Assembly (NCBI RefSeq): GCF_029223255.1
Contig: NZ_JARHUC010000002.1
Location: 1 to 64,000 of the forward strand
Length of the DNA: 64,000 nucleotides
DNA from: Albimonas marina
GTDB taxonomy: Bacteria > Pseudomonadota > Alphaproteobacteria > Rhodobacterales > Rhodobacteraceae
Direction of reading: 5' to 3'
Shown here: positions 47,480 to 56,840 of the stretch, one piece after another
Numbering within the stretch: position 1 is the first letter of the stretch
Layout: each line of letters begins with the position of its first letter
The notes under the pieces: generated by a model
Databases searched by the model: none
The model's input: the letters and a program-made list of their open reading frames with translations, nothing else
Told to the model about the DNA's origin: nothing
Program-made: the position numbers and the translations under genes

Positions 47480-48556
47480 TGAACCGCGCCGGGTCTGTCG
47501 GAGGCTCCACCTCCTGAGTAGGATTGAGGCTCATGAGCAAGACGACGAACAAGTTCGCCCCTGAGGTCCGCGAGCGCGCGGTTCGCTTGGTGCTGGAAAG
47601 CGAAGCGGAGGGCGGCTCCCGCTGGGCCGCGATCGTGTCGATTGCACCGAAGATCGGCTGCGCGGCGCAGACGCTGAACGAATGGGTGAAGCGGGCGGAG
47701 ATCGACGGCGGCCGCCGGGCGGGCGTTCCCGCCAAGATCGCCAAGAGGATAAAGGCGCTGGAGCGGGAGAACCGGGAGCTGCGCCGGGCCAACGGGATCC
47801 TTCGCAAGGCGTCAGCGTATTTCGCCTAGGCGGAGCTCGACCGCCGGTCGAAGACATCATCGCCTTCATCGACGATCACCGGGCGGAGCATGGGGTCCAG
47901 CCGATCTGCCGAGTCCTGCAGATCGCCCCTTCCAGCTACTATGATCGCCTCGGCAAACGTACGGAGCCGTCGCGCCGTTCGGCTAGCGCGCGGCGGGACG
48001 AAGTCCTGCGCCCAGAGATCCGGCGTGTCTTCGACGCAAACCTCGGCGTCTACGGCGTGCGCAAGGTCTGGAGCCAGATGCGCCGCGAGGGCTTAGATGT
48101 CGCCCGATGCACCGTGGCGCGGCCGATGAAGGATCTGGGTTTCGAGGGGGTGAACCGGGGGGAGCCGCACAGGACCACGGTCCCGGACAAGGCCGCCCCA
48201 AGACCGCTGGACCGGGTGAAACGGCGGTTCCGGGTCCCGGCCCCGAACATGGTGTGGGTCAGCGATTTCACATACGGCGCGGCCTGGCAGAGCTTCGTGC
48301 ACGTCGCCTTCGTCATCGACGCTTTCGCCCGGGAGGTCGTGGGCTGGCGCGTCAGCCCCACGGCGCATGCAGGCTTGGTGCTGGACGCCCTGGAACAGAC
48401 CGTCCACCAGCGGCGGCCCGGCGCGGGGCTGGTTCACCACTCGGACAGGGGCTCGCAGTATCCGTCCATTCGCTACACCGAGCGCCTGGCGGAAGCGGGC
48501 ATAGAGCCGTCGGTCGGCAGCGTCGGCGACAGCTACTACAACGCCTTGGCCAAGCC
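47480..48556 (+). mobile_element. IS3-family insertion sequence A, right end missing
   Basis: It begins with TGAACCGCGCCGGGTCTG, an end typical of this IS3 subgroup, followed by orfA and orfB in different frames. The orfB sequence stops matching at NALA, just before the start of the oppositely oriented IS B, and its missing C-terminal part is not found on the far side of IS B. The element is therefore truncated by a rearrangement, not merely interrupted. Confidence 0.75.
47533..47829 (+). CDS. IS3-family transposase orfA
   Basis: 98 residues: [20 protein letters not shown], a helix-turn-helix ([15 protein letters not shown]) and a leucine-zipper-like C-terminus ([26 protein letters not shown]). 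The same frame continues after the TAG stop with AELDRRSK, so the ancestral orfA was probably read through into a Gln. OrfB is expected to be made by frameshifting. Confidence 0.85.
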   Translation: MSKTTNKFAPEVRERAVRLVLESEAEGGSRWAAIVSIAPKIGCAAQTLNEWVKRAEIDGGRRAGVPAKIAKRIKALERENRELRRANGILRKASAYFA

Positions 48557-48584
48557 TCAAGTGCGGATCCGGTTTAAATGTTAG
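47826..48584 (+). pseudogene. IS3-family transposase orfB, C-terminally truncated
   Basis: DDE integrase-type orfB lacking its own ATG, as usual for IS3 (-1 frameshift product). IIAFIDDHRAEHGVQPICRVL start, VYGVRKVWSQMRREG, MVWVSDFTYGAAWQSFVHVAFVIDAF with the first catalytic Asp, and HHSDRGSQYPS with the second. The region with the catalytic Glu after NALA is replaced by KPQVRIRFKC and a stop, so the catalytic triad is incomplete and the protein is inactive. Confidence 0.8.
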
Positions 48585-49845
48585 TGGACGCTGGCATTGG
48601 CTGCGATCGCTATTGACGTTGTCTGGTGCGGCCAGGCGGCCGCCTGGGCCATGCTGACGACGGGGGCTGGCGGCAGCCATCCGAGGGCGGAGTGGGGCCG
48701 GATGGTTTTGTCGTGCCGCCGCCAGGCTTCGATCAGGATCTGCGCCTCCTTCGGGGATTAGAAGATCTCCCCGTCGAGCAGCTCGTCCCGGTGCGTCGAA
48801 TTGAAGCTCTCGAGATAGCCGTTCTCCCATGGGCTGCCCGGCTCGATGAAGGCGGCGTCGACGCCGAGGCGACCGAGCCATTCCCTCGCCGCGACGGCGG
48901 CGAACTCCGGGCCGTCATCGGATCGGATGTGCGACGGCGTCCCCCGCGCCAGCATCGGCTCGGCCAGAACCTCGAGCACGTCCGACGCGTTCAACCTGCG
49001 CTTCGGCACGATCGCCAGCGCTTCGCGGGTGAACGCGTCGACCACGCACAGCATGCGGAACTTGTGGCCTTCAAGCGTTCGGCGCCCCGCGAAGTCGCAT
49101 GCTCAGACATGGTACGCACGCTCCGGCCGAAGCCGGATGCACGAGCCGTCGGTCAGCCATGGCCGCCCCTTCTTCGTTTGTCTTCCCCGCGCTTGCAGCC
49201 CCTCCCGCAGCCAGATCCGTTCGACCCTCCTGGCGTTCACCGCCCAGCCTGCCCGGCGCAGCAGAGCGGTGATCCGCCGATAGCCGTAACGACCGTGGGT
49301 CGTCGCCAGCCACACGATGTCCGCGGTCAGCCGCTTATCGTCCTCGGCGCACCGCGGAACCCGGCGCTGTGTGGATCGCGGCTGGCCCAGAACCCGGCGG
49401 GCGCGGCGCTCGGAGACGCCGAGCTCCGCGCACGCCTCCCGGACCTTCTCGCGGCGGCGGGCGGGGCTGATCGTTCGGCCTGAAACGGTCCGCCGGACCG
49501 TTTCCGAGACGGCCTTCACCCCCCGCAAGCTCTCCTGCAGGATCAGCTCGTCGAGCGTCAGGTCCGAGACCGCCCGTCTCAGCCGGGAGTTCTCCTGCTG
49601 CAGCTCCTTGAGCCGCTTCAACTGGTAGAGCTTCAGACCGCCGCACTCGTTGCGCCAGCGGCGGCAGGTCGCCTCGCTGACGCCGATCCCCCGGATCGCG
49701 TCCGCCGGCGCGACGCCCTGCGCCACCGCAACGTCCACCTGCCGCAGCTTGGCGACGATCTCCTCGGGCTTGCGCTTCTTCCTCGGCATGGATCCTCCTC
49801 GTCGGCTCAACCGACATTACGAGTGGACCCGCTTCAGGGGGGAGG
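48557..49845 (-). mobile_element. IS3-family (IS407-like) insertion sequence B, decayed
   Basis: It contains a minus-strand transposase from 49789 to 48581. The outer sequence at the transposase 5' side, read on the minus strand, is TGAAGCGGGTCCACTCGTAA near 49845, and a diverged counterpart TCAAGTGCGGATCC is at the other end near 48557. Boundaries are approximate. It separates truncated IS A from truncated IS C. Confidence 0.65.
48581..49789 (-). pseudogene. IS407-like transposase with two in-frame stop codons
   Basis: Starting MPRKKRKPEEIVAKLRQVDV it runs through the orfA motifs (SEATCRRWRNECGGLKLYQL; LKELQQENSRLRRAVSDLTL) straight into orfB (ELGVSERRARRVLGQPRSTQ; GRYGYRRITALLRRAGW) in one frame. 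A TGA at 49103-49105 replaces a conserved Trp (HV-stop-ACDFAGRRTLEGHKFRMLCV) and a TAA at 48758-48760 follows DGEIF. The same frame then continues SPKEAQILIEAWRRHDKTI and RPHSALGWLPPAP to a TAA at 48581. Two nonsense changes and no frameshift: a fairly recent pseudogene. Confidence 0.85.
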
Positions 49846-50209
49846 GCCAGGTCGGGCCGTGAGCCTCGAACTCGCGCGCGACGAGCGGGAAGATCGGGCC
49901 GTCGTGATCGCTATCGGTGGTCCGGACGAAGCGCCTCCGGGGCCGAGGGTTGAGATCGTGCGCCTTCAACAAGCGACGGCCCATTCTCGCGTTAACGACG
50001 TGGCCCCGGTGACGGAACTCGGCGCCGACGCGTCGATAGTTCTCGCGCTCGAACGCGTCCGTGATGGCGCGGATCTCGGCGACGATCTCCTCGTCGCGCA
50101 GCATTTCGACAGGCGCGGCGTAGAAGCTCGACCTCGAGATGCCCATCCGTTCGCATCCCCGCCGGACGGAGAGGCCGCGGGGCCGCTGGTCACGGATGGA
50201 TGCGCGCTT
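49846..50209 (-). pseudogene. IS3-family transposase orfB fragment (IS C)
   Basis: Only the N-terminal third of an orfB remains: QRPRGLSVRRGCERMGISRS, RAITDAFERENYRRVGAEFR, MGRRLLKAHDLNPRPRRRFV and TTDSDHDGPIFPLVAREFEA. It is cut at the end of IS B (about 49845), before the catalytic domain. No orfA is seen upstream. Confidence 0.75.
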
Positions 50210-50667
50210 CTCGGCGACGTTCCGGAGCGCAAGGCCCCATCTGGAGAATCGATCGCCAGCGCCTGAGGGCCGAGCAGGCATTGCAGCACGGCGAACCACC
50301 CCTGTAGCCGGAGAGCAGCTCAGCGGCCGACGGGAGACGGAGCCGCCGGAGCGGTTCACGTGGACCTGCGAATGGGTAGTGGAGCGCGCTGTTTCGAGAA
50401 AGCCCTCCGGGCGACGCGTGCGACGCGTGCGACGCGCTCGGCCGGGAGGCGCGATCCCGCTTGCCCTCGGCCGTCGATCGCCCGGCGGGGGAGGCGGATC
50501 GCGATCGGCCGGCCTCCGTCCCTCAGGCTTGCGACGGACGAGGCCTGCTCAGCGTCGGAGGGGGATCGAGCGACGACCTGACGAGGCCCGGTGCCAGGCG
50601 GGGCCGCGCCACGACGCCGTCCGGGACGGGGGGTGCGCCGGCCTCGCCCTAGGGTCGCGGATGGTCC
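50210..50667. other. Region without recognised gene at the far end of the tRNA-Ser element
   Basis: About 450 bp of GC-rich sequence. A short tandem repeat of GCGACGCGT (three copies, 50411-50437, the last with one change) is the only regular structure. No copy of the tRNA-Ser 3' end was recognised, so the distal attachment site is either elsewhere or lost. Confidence 0.4.
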
Positions 50668-51306
50668 CTAGCGCTTTCTCGCCACGAAGAATGGCCGCAC
50701 GTCCTTGCCTCGCAACCCATGGCGAGCCCGCTCGACGATATCGAACCCGGCCCCTTCGACGTCGCGCTCCAGTTCCCCTGCGTCGAAGGACGCCACGAAC
50801 GGCGCCTTGCCGACGGCCTGCATGACGGGAATGGCGAGGCGCACGAGCGGGTTCATCTCCCTCAGGCAAGGCGTCTTGGAAATGAATAGGCCGCCTGGCT
50901 TCAACAACCGATGCACGCCGTCCAAGGCCGCCGCGCGCGCTTCGATCAGGTGAAGCACGTTGAAGCCCAGGACCGCGTCGAACGTCCCCTCGGGCCAGCG
51001 AGGATCGTCCGGGGTCCCGACCTCGAACCGCGCGTTGCCGCACCCGTCGGCATCGGCCTTCTCGCGGGCGATCGCGATCATGGCGCCGGAGATGTCCGTC
51101 GCCACGATGCGCCCGACCGACGGGGCGAGCCTGAGCGCCGTCGTGCCCGTGCCGCAGCCGAACTCGAAGACCGCGTCGTCTGCGCCGAGGACCTGCCGTG
51201 TGCGGTCGAGCGTGCGCTCGTAGCCTGCGAGGTCGGAGATTGAACTGGCCGCATACTTTCTGGCGCTGCGATCCCAGAAGCGTGCGTCGTCGACGGTTCG
51301 GAACAT
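50668..51306 (-). CDS. Class I SAM-dependent methyltransferase
   Basis: 212 residues. Methyltransferase type 11/25 fold: ARFWDRSARKYAASSISDL start, VFEFGCGTGTTALRLAPSV near 46-64 (motif I), VATDISGAMIAIAREKA near 69-85, FDAVLGFNVLHLIEAR near 112 (motif IV), LLKPGGLFISKTP near 139. The ATG at 51306 faces the LysR gene; substrate unknown, though an upstream in-frame ATG (MLDDAAQEAS) adds only ten residues. Confidence 0.88.
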   Translation of the reverse strand: MFRTVDDARFWDRSARKYAASSISDLAGYERTLDRTRQVLGADDAVFEFGCGTGTTALRLAPSVGRIVATDISGAMIAIAREKADADGCGNARFEVGTPDDPRWPEGTFDAVLGFNVLHLIEARAAALDGVHRLLKPGGLFISKTPCLREMNPLVRLAIPVMQAVGKAPFVASFDAGELERDVEGAGFDIVERARHGLRGKDVRPFFVARKR

Positions 51307-51355
51307 GGAAGCCTCCTGTGCCGCGTCGTCTAGCATATGCGCCGACGAATGAAAT

Positions 51356-51369
51356 TGCGCTTCTGCGCA
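51356..51369. promoter_or_regulatory. Perfect inverted repeat in the LysR/methyltransferase divergent promoter
   Basis: TGCGC-TTCT-GCGCA lies midway in the 83-bp region between the divergent methyltransferase and LysR genes, 21 bp before the LysR ATG. A LysR-binding site is the obvious candidate. Confidence 0.4.
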
Positions 51370-51389
51370 CGTTCTATATGCATGGATGC

Positions 51390-52304
51390 ATGAAAGATCT
51401 CGACTGGAACCGGGCCCGCGCATTCCTTGTGACCGCGGAGGCGGGATCGCTCTCCGCGGCGGCGAGACGGCTCGGCCTGACCCAGCCGACCCTGTCCCGA
51501 CAGGTCGCCGCCCTGGAGGCCGATCTCGACGCAACCCTGTTCGAAAGGATCGGCAAGCGGCTGGTCCTGACCGAGACGGGCGAAACCCTTCTCGAACACG
51601 TCCGCGCCATGGGCGAAGCGGCGAGCGCGATGACGATCGCGGCGTCCGGTCGCTCGCAGTCCATCGAGGGCCGCGTGAGCATCTCCGCAAGCGACGTCTT
51701 CGCCGCCTGCATCCTGCCCGAGATCGTCGAGCGCATCCGCCGGGACGCGCCCCGGATCACGCTGGCCATCGTGTCGAGCAATGCGTTGAGCGATCTGCAA
51801 AGGCGCGAGGCGGACATCGCGATCCGGCATGTCCGGCCTGAAGAGGACGGACTCGTCGGCAAGCTGGTTCGCGAGAGCAAGGCGGGTTTCTACGCGGCCC
51901 GCTCCTGGGTCGAACGCCATGGCGCGCCGGCCTCGGTTTCGGACATCGCCCGGGAGGAATTCATCGGCTTCGAAGACATCGACCCCTTCTCGGCATTCCT
52001 GCGCGGCGTCGGCGCGGACGTCACGGCGAACGACTTCAGGCTGATGTCCGAGAGCGGCGTCGTCGTCTGGGAACTGATGAAACGCGGACTGGGGGTCTGC
52101 GTCATGGCGCGAGAGATCGCGATGCGGACGGAGGACGTCGTCGAGCTGTTTCCCGACGCCCCCGCGACGCGGTTCCCGGTCTGGCTGGTCACCCACCGCG
52201 AACTGCGGACCAGCCGGCGGATCCGGCTCGTCTACGACATCCTCGCCGATGAGCTGGCGCGGATCGAAGACGTCGCGCGCCCCCGGCGACAGCCTGGAGC
52301 CTGA
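51390..52304 (+). CDS. LysR-family transcriptional regulator
   Basis: 304 residues. Winged helix-turn-helix at 1-60 (LDWNRARAFLVTAEAGSLSAAARRLGLTQPTLSRQVAALEADL by parts), linker helix, then the substrate-binding domain (RVSISASDVFAACILPEIVERI; DIAIRHVRPEEDGLVGKLV; MKRGLGVCVMAREIA). The ATG at 51390 is taken; another ATG at 51378 adds MHGC. It probably regulates the divergent methyltransferase gene. Confidence 0.9.
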   Translation: MKDLDWNRARAFLVTAEAGSLSAAARRLGLTQPTLSRQVAALEADLDATLFERIGKRLVLTETGETLLEHVRAMGEAASAMTIAASGRSQSIEGRVSISASDVFAACILPEIVERIRRDAPRITLAIVSSNALSDLQRREADIAIRHVRPEEDGLVGKLVRESKAGFYAARSWVERHGAPASVSDIAREEFIGFEDIDPFSAFLRGVGADVTANDFRLMSESGVVVWELMKRGLGVCVMAREIAMRTEDVVELFPDAPATRFPVWLVTHRELRTSRRIRLVYDILADELARIEDVARPRRQPGA

Positions 52305-52538
52305 GCTCGCAGGCCCGCTGACCGCGCCCCGCCCTGGCCTCGGCGTACTTGCGCCGACACGCGTCTCTCCCATCGGCTCGCTCGAGATTTCGCATCGCGA
52401 GGAGACGGACCTCCGGCGGCGTCGGGCCGAGGCTCCCGAGAGCGAGCTCAAGGCCGGCCTGCATGGCCGCGCCCCGGAAGCGGCTGCCCAAGGACCACGA
52501 GAAAGCGCCAGCCGGGCGGAAGACGTCGTCGCAGGCTC

Positions 52539-53144
52539 TCAGAAGATGAAGTCGTCCGAGGTCATCAGGTTCACGTTCCAGCCCGCGATCTCCAGGCAAC
52601 CGTCCGCTTCCAGCGCGTCGAGGTCGATGATCACCTCGCCCCCCGCACGGTTCTCCCACGCCGGCTTCACGTCGCGCAGCGAGGATGAGATATCGATGTT
52701 GGGCGCGCGGAGGTCCAGCTTGTCCTTACCGTCGACCCAGTCCGTGATCACGTCGTCCCGGAATGGCGTCTGAAGCGGAACACGTCCGCCAGGCTTCCAC
52801 CGGTCTGCTCGTCGTCGCCGCTCCCCCGGTCGATGACGTCCGCGCCCGCACCGCCTCTCAGCACATCGTCTCCAGCCTTGCCCGCGATCCTGTCCGCGCC
52901 GCCGCCCCCCTCGACCGTGTCCTCACCGTCGCCGCCGACGACGGCGTCGTTGCCTTCGCCCGAGACGATGCGGGCGTCCACGACCGAGCCCCTGCCGCCC
53001 CCGTTGAGGTCGTTGCCTGCGCCAAGTCGAGGTCGCCCGCGATCAAGCCCTTGCCGTTGAACGCCCTGTCCCCGACGTCGCCGAACGACACGTTGCCGTG
53101 GATCTCGCCGAGGGCGTTGTGCGGCAGGTCGTCGCCTGCATCCA
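52539..53144 (-). pseudogene. RTX/hemolysin-type calcium-binding protein remnant
   Basis: Pieces of one RTX protein in shifted frames. A nonapeptide-repeat part reads VSGEGNDAVVGGDGEDTVEG, GGGADRIAGKAGDDVLRGGA, DVFRF, and one frame over the usual C-terminal tail follows: VITDWVDGKDKLDLRAPNI to the end at 52539. A one-base loss near 52750 breaks the junction, and another shift lies near 52990 before GEIHGNVSFGDVGDRAFNGK. The start is missing: at about 53145 the sequence changes abruptly into an SDR gene remnant. Confidence 0.7.
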
Positions 53145-53558
53145 GCCGCCGTCGGGGCCCGGCAGGAAGGCGACGGCGTCGGCGATGTCCCGGGGCCGGC
53201 CGAGGCGCTCTGGCGGGGCGAGCTTCGCGAGGCGGTCGACGACCTTCTGCGGCTTGCCGTCCCGGACCGAGGCCGTCGGCCCGGGCTAGACCGCGTTCAC
53301 CGTGACGTAGCGGCCAAGGAGCGCCTTCGACAGGAGATGGTTCAGCGCCTCCACGCCGGCCCTAGCGGCGGCGCAGACGCCGTAGCTTGGCTGCTGGAGA
53401 CCGACGGCGCTGGAAAAGAGATCGACGATCCGATTGTCATTGCACCGCAGCCTCGAAGCCCCGCGAAGGGTGTCGACCGTTCCCCTTAGGTTGATCGCGG
53501 CGCCGATGCCGCGCAACGCGCCCGCGACAATTGAGATTCGGTTTGCGGGAGATGTCAT
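53145..53558 (-). pseudogene. Short-chain dehydrogenase/reductase remnant
   Basis: It starts MTSPANRISIVAGALRGIGAA (cofactor loop) and jumps directly to INLRGTVDTLRGASRLR, with the middle of the Rossmann fold deleted. It keeps a Tyr-containing segment (PSYGVCAAARAGVEAL, without the usual catalytic Lys) and ALLGRYVTVNAV, then a TAG stop at 53286. It continues in frame with PGPTASVRDGKPQKVVDRLA, KLAPPERLGRPRDIADAVAF and PGPDGGW, where RTX sequence begins. Deletion plus nonsense: not functional. Confidence 0.75.
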
Positions 53559-53666
53559 CTTCGGTCTCCGTCTGGTTCCGCGTGTGGGCGATGAGGAGAA
53601 GCAGGGCCTTCCGCCCGGCCGGATGATCGATCTGGATCCGGCGACGTCAACCGGGATGCGCGGATA

Positions 53667-54120
53667 ATGGCTCTGTTCGACGCCATGCGGGTCTTCGTCC
53701 GTATCGCCGAGCGGCGGAGCTTCACGCTCGCCGCCAAGGATCTTGGCCTGCCCCGGTCGACCGCGACCGATGCGCTCAAGGCGCTGGAGCGCCGGCTCGG
53801 CGGGCGCCTTCTGGAGCGGACCAGCCGCGCGGTGCGCCTGACGCGCGACCGCGAGGTCTGTCGCCACTGCGGCTTCTGCCCGCACGTCACCGAACGACGC
53901 CAGCCGCTGGACCTGGTACGAGTGGGCGACGACGGCATCATCCGGGCGGGCGCACCGTCGCCGGAGTCGGCCCGGTTCCGCCGCTTGCTCGCCTATCTGC
54001 CGCGGCGCCTTCACGCGCCCCGGCTGCCTCGTCGCGTTCGGCCGGCCCCGGACCGTCGACGACTTGCGGCGCGGGCATCGGACGGTCGGCCTTCTCGCGC
54101 CAGGCGGCGCGCCCGGCTGT
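53667..54120 (+). pseudogene. LysR-family regulator remnant
   Basis: The N-terminal helix-turn-helix is intact (MALFDAMRVFVRIAERRSFT; LGLPRSTATDALKALERRLG; RLLERTSRAVRLTRD). After residue 60 the frame loses similarity, and a later piece of the effector domain appears in another frame (AFGRPRTVDDLRRGHRTVGL near 54030-54090). With the divergent SDR remnant it forms a decayed LysR-SDR pair, a common functional arrangement. Confidence 0.65.
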
Positions 54121-54177
54121 GCGCAGGGATTGCGCGTGCTACCTTCCCGCCCTCGCCTTTCGACGCACCGGAGCGCC

Positions 54178-55320
54178 ATGACACGCCGAGGCCGGGCCTG
54201 GGCCCTTCTTCCGCTCGCCGCGACGGCGGCCTTCGCCTTCGGCGCGCTCGCCTGGACATCCGGCGCCCGCGCGGCGGAGGCGCGCGCCGGGGCGGGCGCG
54301 GTGGACGTCGCGGCGTTCCTGGAATCGCTCGGCGACCGGGGGTTCGCGGCGCCGCAGGGGCCGTGGGTGCTGAGCCTGCCGGCCGATCACGGCGGGCACG
54401 ATGCGGCGCGGATGGAGAGCTGGGCGATCTCGGCGCATCTGCGCGACGCGCAGGGGCGGCCGGCGGGGGTGCAGGTGACGCTCTCGCGCGTGGGGCTGCG
54501 GGCGGAGGCGGGGGCTTCGCCCTGGACGCCGAGCGCGCTGCACGTGGCGCAGGCGGCGCGGACGGGGCCGGGGGCGGAGGCCGCGGGGGAGGAGCGGCTG
54601 AGCCGCGGCTCGCTGGGCGTCGCGGGACATGACGGGGCGGCGGGCGAGGCGTGGCTAGACGACTGGACGCTGTCGTGGGATCCGCAGGCGGGGGCGGACG
54701 GCGGGGCGCTGAGCCTCGTCGCCACGGTGGAGGGGGCGCCGGTCCGGCTGCGGCTGACGCCCGAGAAGCCGGCGCTCGCGATCGACGCCGACGGCCGCGG
54801 GCCGGCGCGGGGCTATGCGATGCCGCGGATGCGGGTCGAGGGGGAGATCGGCGCGGGAGAGGCGCGGCAGGCGGTCTCGGGCCTCGCCTGGCTCGACCAC
54901 CTCTGGGGCGCCCTGCCCCCGCCCGGCGGTCCGGTCGCGCGCGACCGGCTGATCCTCCAGCTCGACGACGGCACGGACCTGTCGCTGATCCGCACCCGCC
55001 GCCGCGACGGGCGCGGGAGCGAGATCCTCGACGGCGTGCTGGCGGGGCCGGACGGGGCGCGCCGGGCGATCGACGGGCGCGGGCTGTCCCTGACGCCCAC
55101 GGCGCGCTGGCAGGCGCCCGGAGGCGGGCGGACCTACGCGCTCGGCTACCGGATCGAGGGGTCGGGGCTGGCGCTGGAGGTCTCGCCCGTGCTCGAAGAC
55201 CAGCGGCGGGATTTCGCGCAGCCGGTCTGGACGGGGCTGGTGCGCGTGAGGGGAACGAACGGGGGCGTGGCGGTCGAGGGGCTCGGCAGCCTCGCGACCG
55301 AGGGAGAGGAGAGCCGGTGA
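54178..55320 (+). CDS. Exported lipocalin-like (AttH/CrtC-type) protein
   Basis: 380 residues. An N-terminal signal segment ends near residue 33 (GARAAEA). The body resembles the AttH/CrtC lipocalin-like hydratase family: LSLPADHGGHDAARMESWAISAHLRDAQGRPAGVQVTLSR near 62-101 by parts (the family has DHG...EWWY), WLDDWTLSWDP near 158, SGLAWLDHLWG near 239 and LILQLDDGTDLSLIRTR near 258. The usual EWWYY is ESWAI here. The enzymatic role is unknown. The stop overlaps the GTG of the next gene (GTGA), so both are coupled. Confidence 0.65.
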   Translation: MTRRGRAWALLPLAATAAFAFGALAWTSGARAAEARAGAGAVDVAAFLESLGDRGFAAPQGPWVLSLPADHGGHDAARMESWAISAHLRDAQGRPAGVQVTLSRVGLRAEAGASPWTPSALHVAQAARTGPGAEAAGEERLSRGSLGVAGHDGAAGEAWLDDWTLSWDPQAGADGGALSLVATVEGAPVRLRLTPEKPALAIDADGRGPARGYAMPRMRVEGEIGAGEARQAVSGLAWLDHLWGALPPPGGPVARDRLILQLDDGTDLSLIRTRRRDGRGSEILDGVLAGPDGARRAIDGRGLSLTPTARWQAPGGGRTYALGYRIEGSGLALEVSPVLEDQRRDFAQPVWTGLVRVRGTNGGVAVEGLGSLATEGEESR

Positions 55321-56735
55321 ACGCGCGCAGGAACCGCACGGGCCGTCTCGTCGCGCTGGCCGCGGCCGCGCTGCTGGGCGGCTGCGACGACGACCAGGGA
55401 GGCGAGGCGCAGGGCCGCTATCGCTCGCCGCTCGGCGACGTGACGGCGGCCGAGCAGCCGCCGGGCGACCCCGCGGCGGGGTACCGGGCGCTGGTGAACG
55501 CGCCCTACGTCTCCTGCGGGATCCCCTACGATGCCTGGCGCCGGCTGGCGCCCGCCGTCGATCCCGCGGACACGATCCCGGGGCGGGAGGGGCGCAACGC
55601 CGAGCTGCCCTACGACCTGACCGCCCATGTGAACGCCGACGGGGTGGAGGTCGTCTCCTCCAACTGCCTGACCTGCCATGCGCAGCGCATCGACGGCGAG
55701 GTGGTCGTGGGGCTGGGGAACGCCTTCGCCGACTTCACCCGCGACCCCCGCCGCCTGGTCCTGCAGGCCGGCGCCTACGTGCAGGGCGAGGCCGAGACCC
55801 GCGCCTGGGCGCATTGGGCCGAGCGGATCGAGGGCATCGCCCCCTACATCCGCACCCGCACCATCGGCGCGAACCCGGCCACCAACCTGACCTGGGCGCT
55901 GATGGCGCATCGCGATCCCGAGACGCTCGCCTGGTCCGAGACGCCCCTGATCGAGCCCCCGCAGGAGGAGCCGCTGCCGATCAGCGTGCCGCCCTGGTGG
56001 GGGATGAAGAAGAAGGGCGCGATGTTCTACACCACCATCGGGCGGGGGGATCACTCGCGCTTCATGCTGCTCGCCTCGATGCTGTGCATCGACGACCGGG
56101 AGGAGCTGGAGGGGGTGATGGACTACGCCGCCGACGTGCGCGCCTGGATCGCCTCGCTCGACGCGCCGGCCTGGCCGTGGGAGATCGACGCGGCGAAGGC
56201 GGAGACGGGGCGCGAGGTCTACGGGCGCGAATGCCGGCGCTGCCACGGGGACGAGGAGAGCTATCCCGACCGGGTCTACGGGCTGGACGAGGTGGGGACG
56301 GACCCCGCCTATGCACGGGCGGCGACGGACGGCTCGCGCGACCGGTTCTATGAATGGCTCGCCCGTTCGCCCTACGGCGACGCCGACAGCGCGGGGCCGG
56401 CGCCGGGCTACGTGGCGCCCCCGCTCGACGGGGTGTGGGCGACGGCGCCCTACCTGCACAACGGCTCGGTCCCCACGCTGGCGGCCCTTCTCGACAGCGG
56501 CGCGCGCCCGGCCTTCTGGCGGATCGAGACCGACCCGCCGCGCTACGACCGCGAGGCGGTGGGCTGGGCCTACGAGAGGCTGGAGGCGGGACAGGAGGCC
56601 GAGACCGACCCCGACGCCCGCAGCCGGATCTACGACGCCACCCTGCCCGGCTACGGCGCGGGCGGCCACGCCTATGGCGACGCGCTGGGCGAGGCGGAGC
56701 GGGCGGCCCTGCTGGAGTATCTCAAGACGCTCTAG
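55317..56735 (+). CDS. Di-haem c-type cytochrome lipoprotein
   Basis: 472 residues from a GTG with a purine-rich Shine-Dalgarno (AGGGAGAGGAGAG). Lipoprotein signal: LVALAAAALLGGC with Cys at about 23. Two haem-binding C-x2-C-H sites: NCLTCHAQ near 120 and ECRRCHGD near 305. Near the C-terminus PYLHNGSVPTLAALLD is the distal loop typical of cytochrome-peroxidase-like or thiosulfate-oxidase-like proteins. Expected to be an electron carrier or oxidoreductase anchored in the periplasm, working with the lipocalin-like protein encoded just upstream (inference). Confidence 0.85.
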   Translation: MNARRNRTGRLVALAAAALLGGCDDDQGGEAQGRYRSPLGDVTAAEQPPGDPAAGYRALVNAPYVSCGIPYDAWRRLAPAVDPADTIPGREGRNAELPYDLTAHVNADGVEVVSSNCLTCHAQRIDGEVVVGLGNAFADFTRDPRRLVLQAGAYVQGEAETRAWAHWAERIEGIAPYIRTRTIGANPATNLTWALMAHRDPETLAWSETPLIEPPQEEPLPISVPPWWGMKKKGAMFYTTIGRGDHSRFMLLASMLCIDDREELEGVMDYAADVRAWIASLDAPAWPWEIDAAKAETGREVYGRECRRCHGDEESYPDRVYGLDEVGTDPAYARAATDGSRDRFYEWLARSPYGDADSAGPAPGYVAPPLDGVWATAPYLHNGSVPTLAALLDSGARPAFWRIETDPPRYDREAVGWAYERLEAGQEAETDPDARSRIYDATLPGYGAGGHAYGDALGEAERAALLEYLKTL

Positions 56736-56840
56736 GCGCTTGCGGCGCCGGACCGGGAGAGGGGGTGGCGCCGGATCGGGGTTCCGGCGCATGCTCGCCC
56801 CCACGATGCCGGAGCAACCGGCCCGATCCGAGGAAACGCC

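Noticed and set aside
50411-50437. Tandem GCGACGCGT repeat
   Set aside because: Only three short copies in a GC-rich non-coding stretch; too little to call a functional array.
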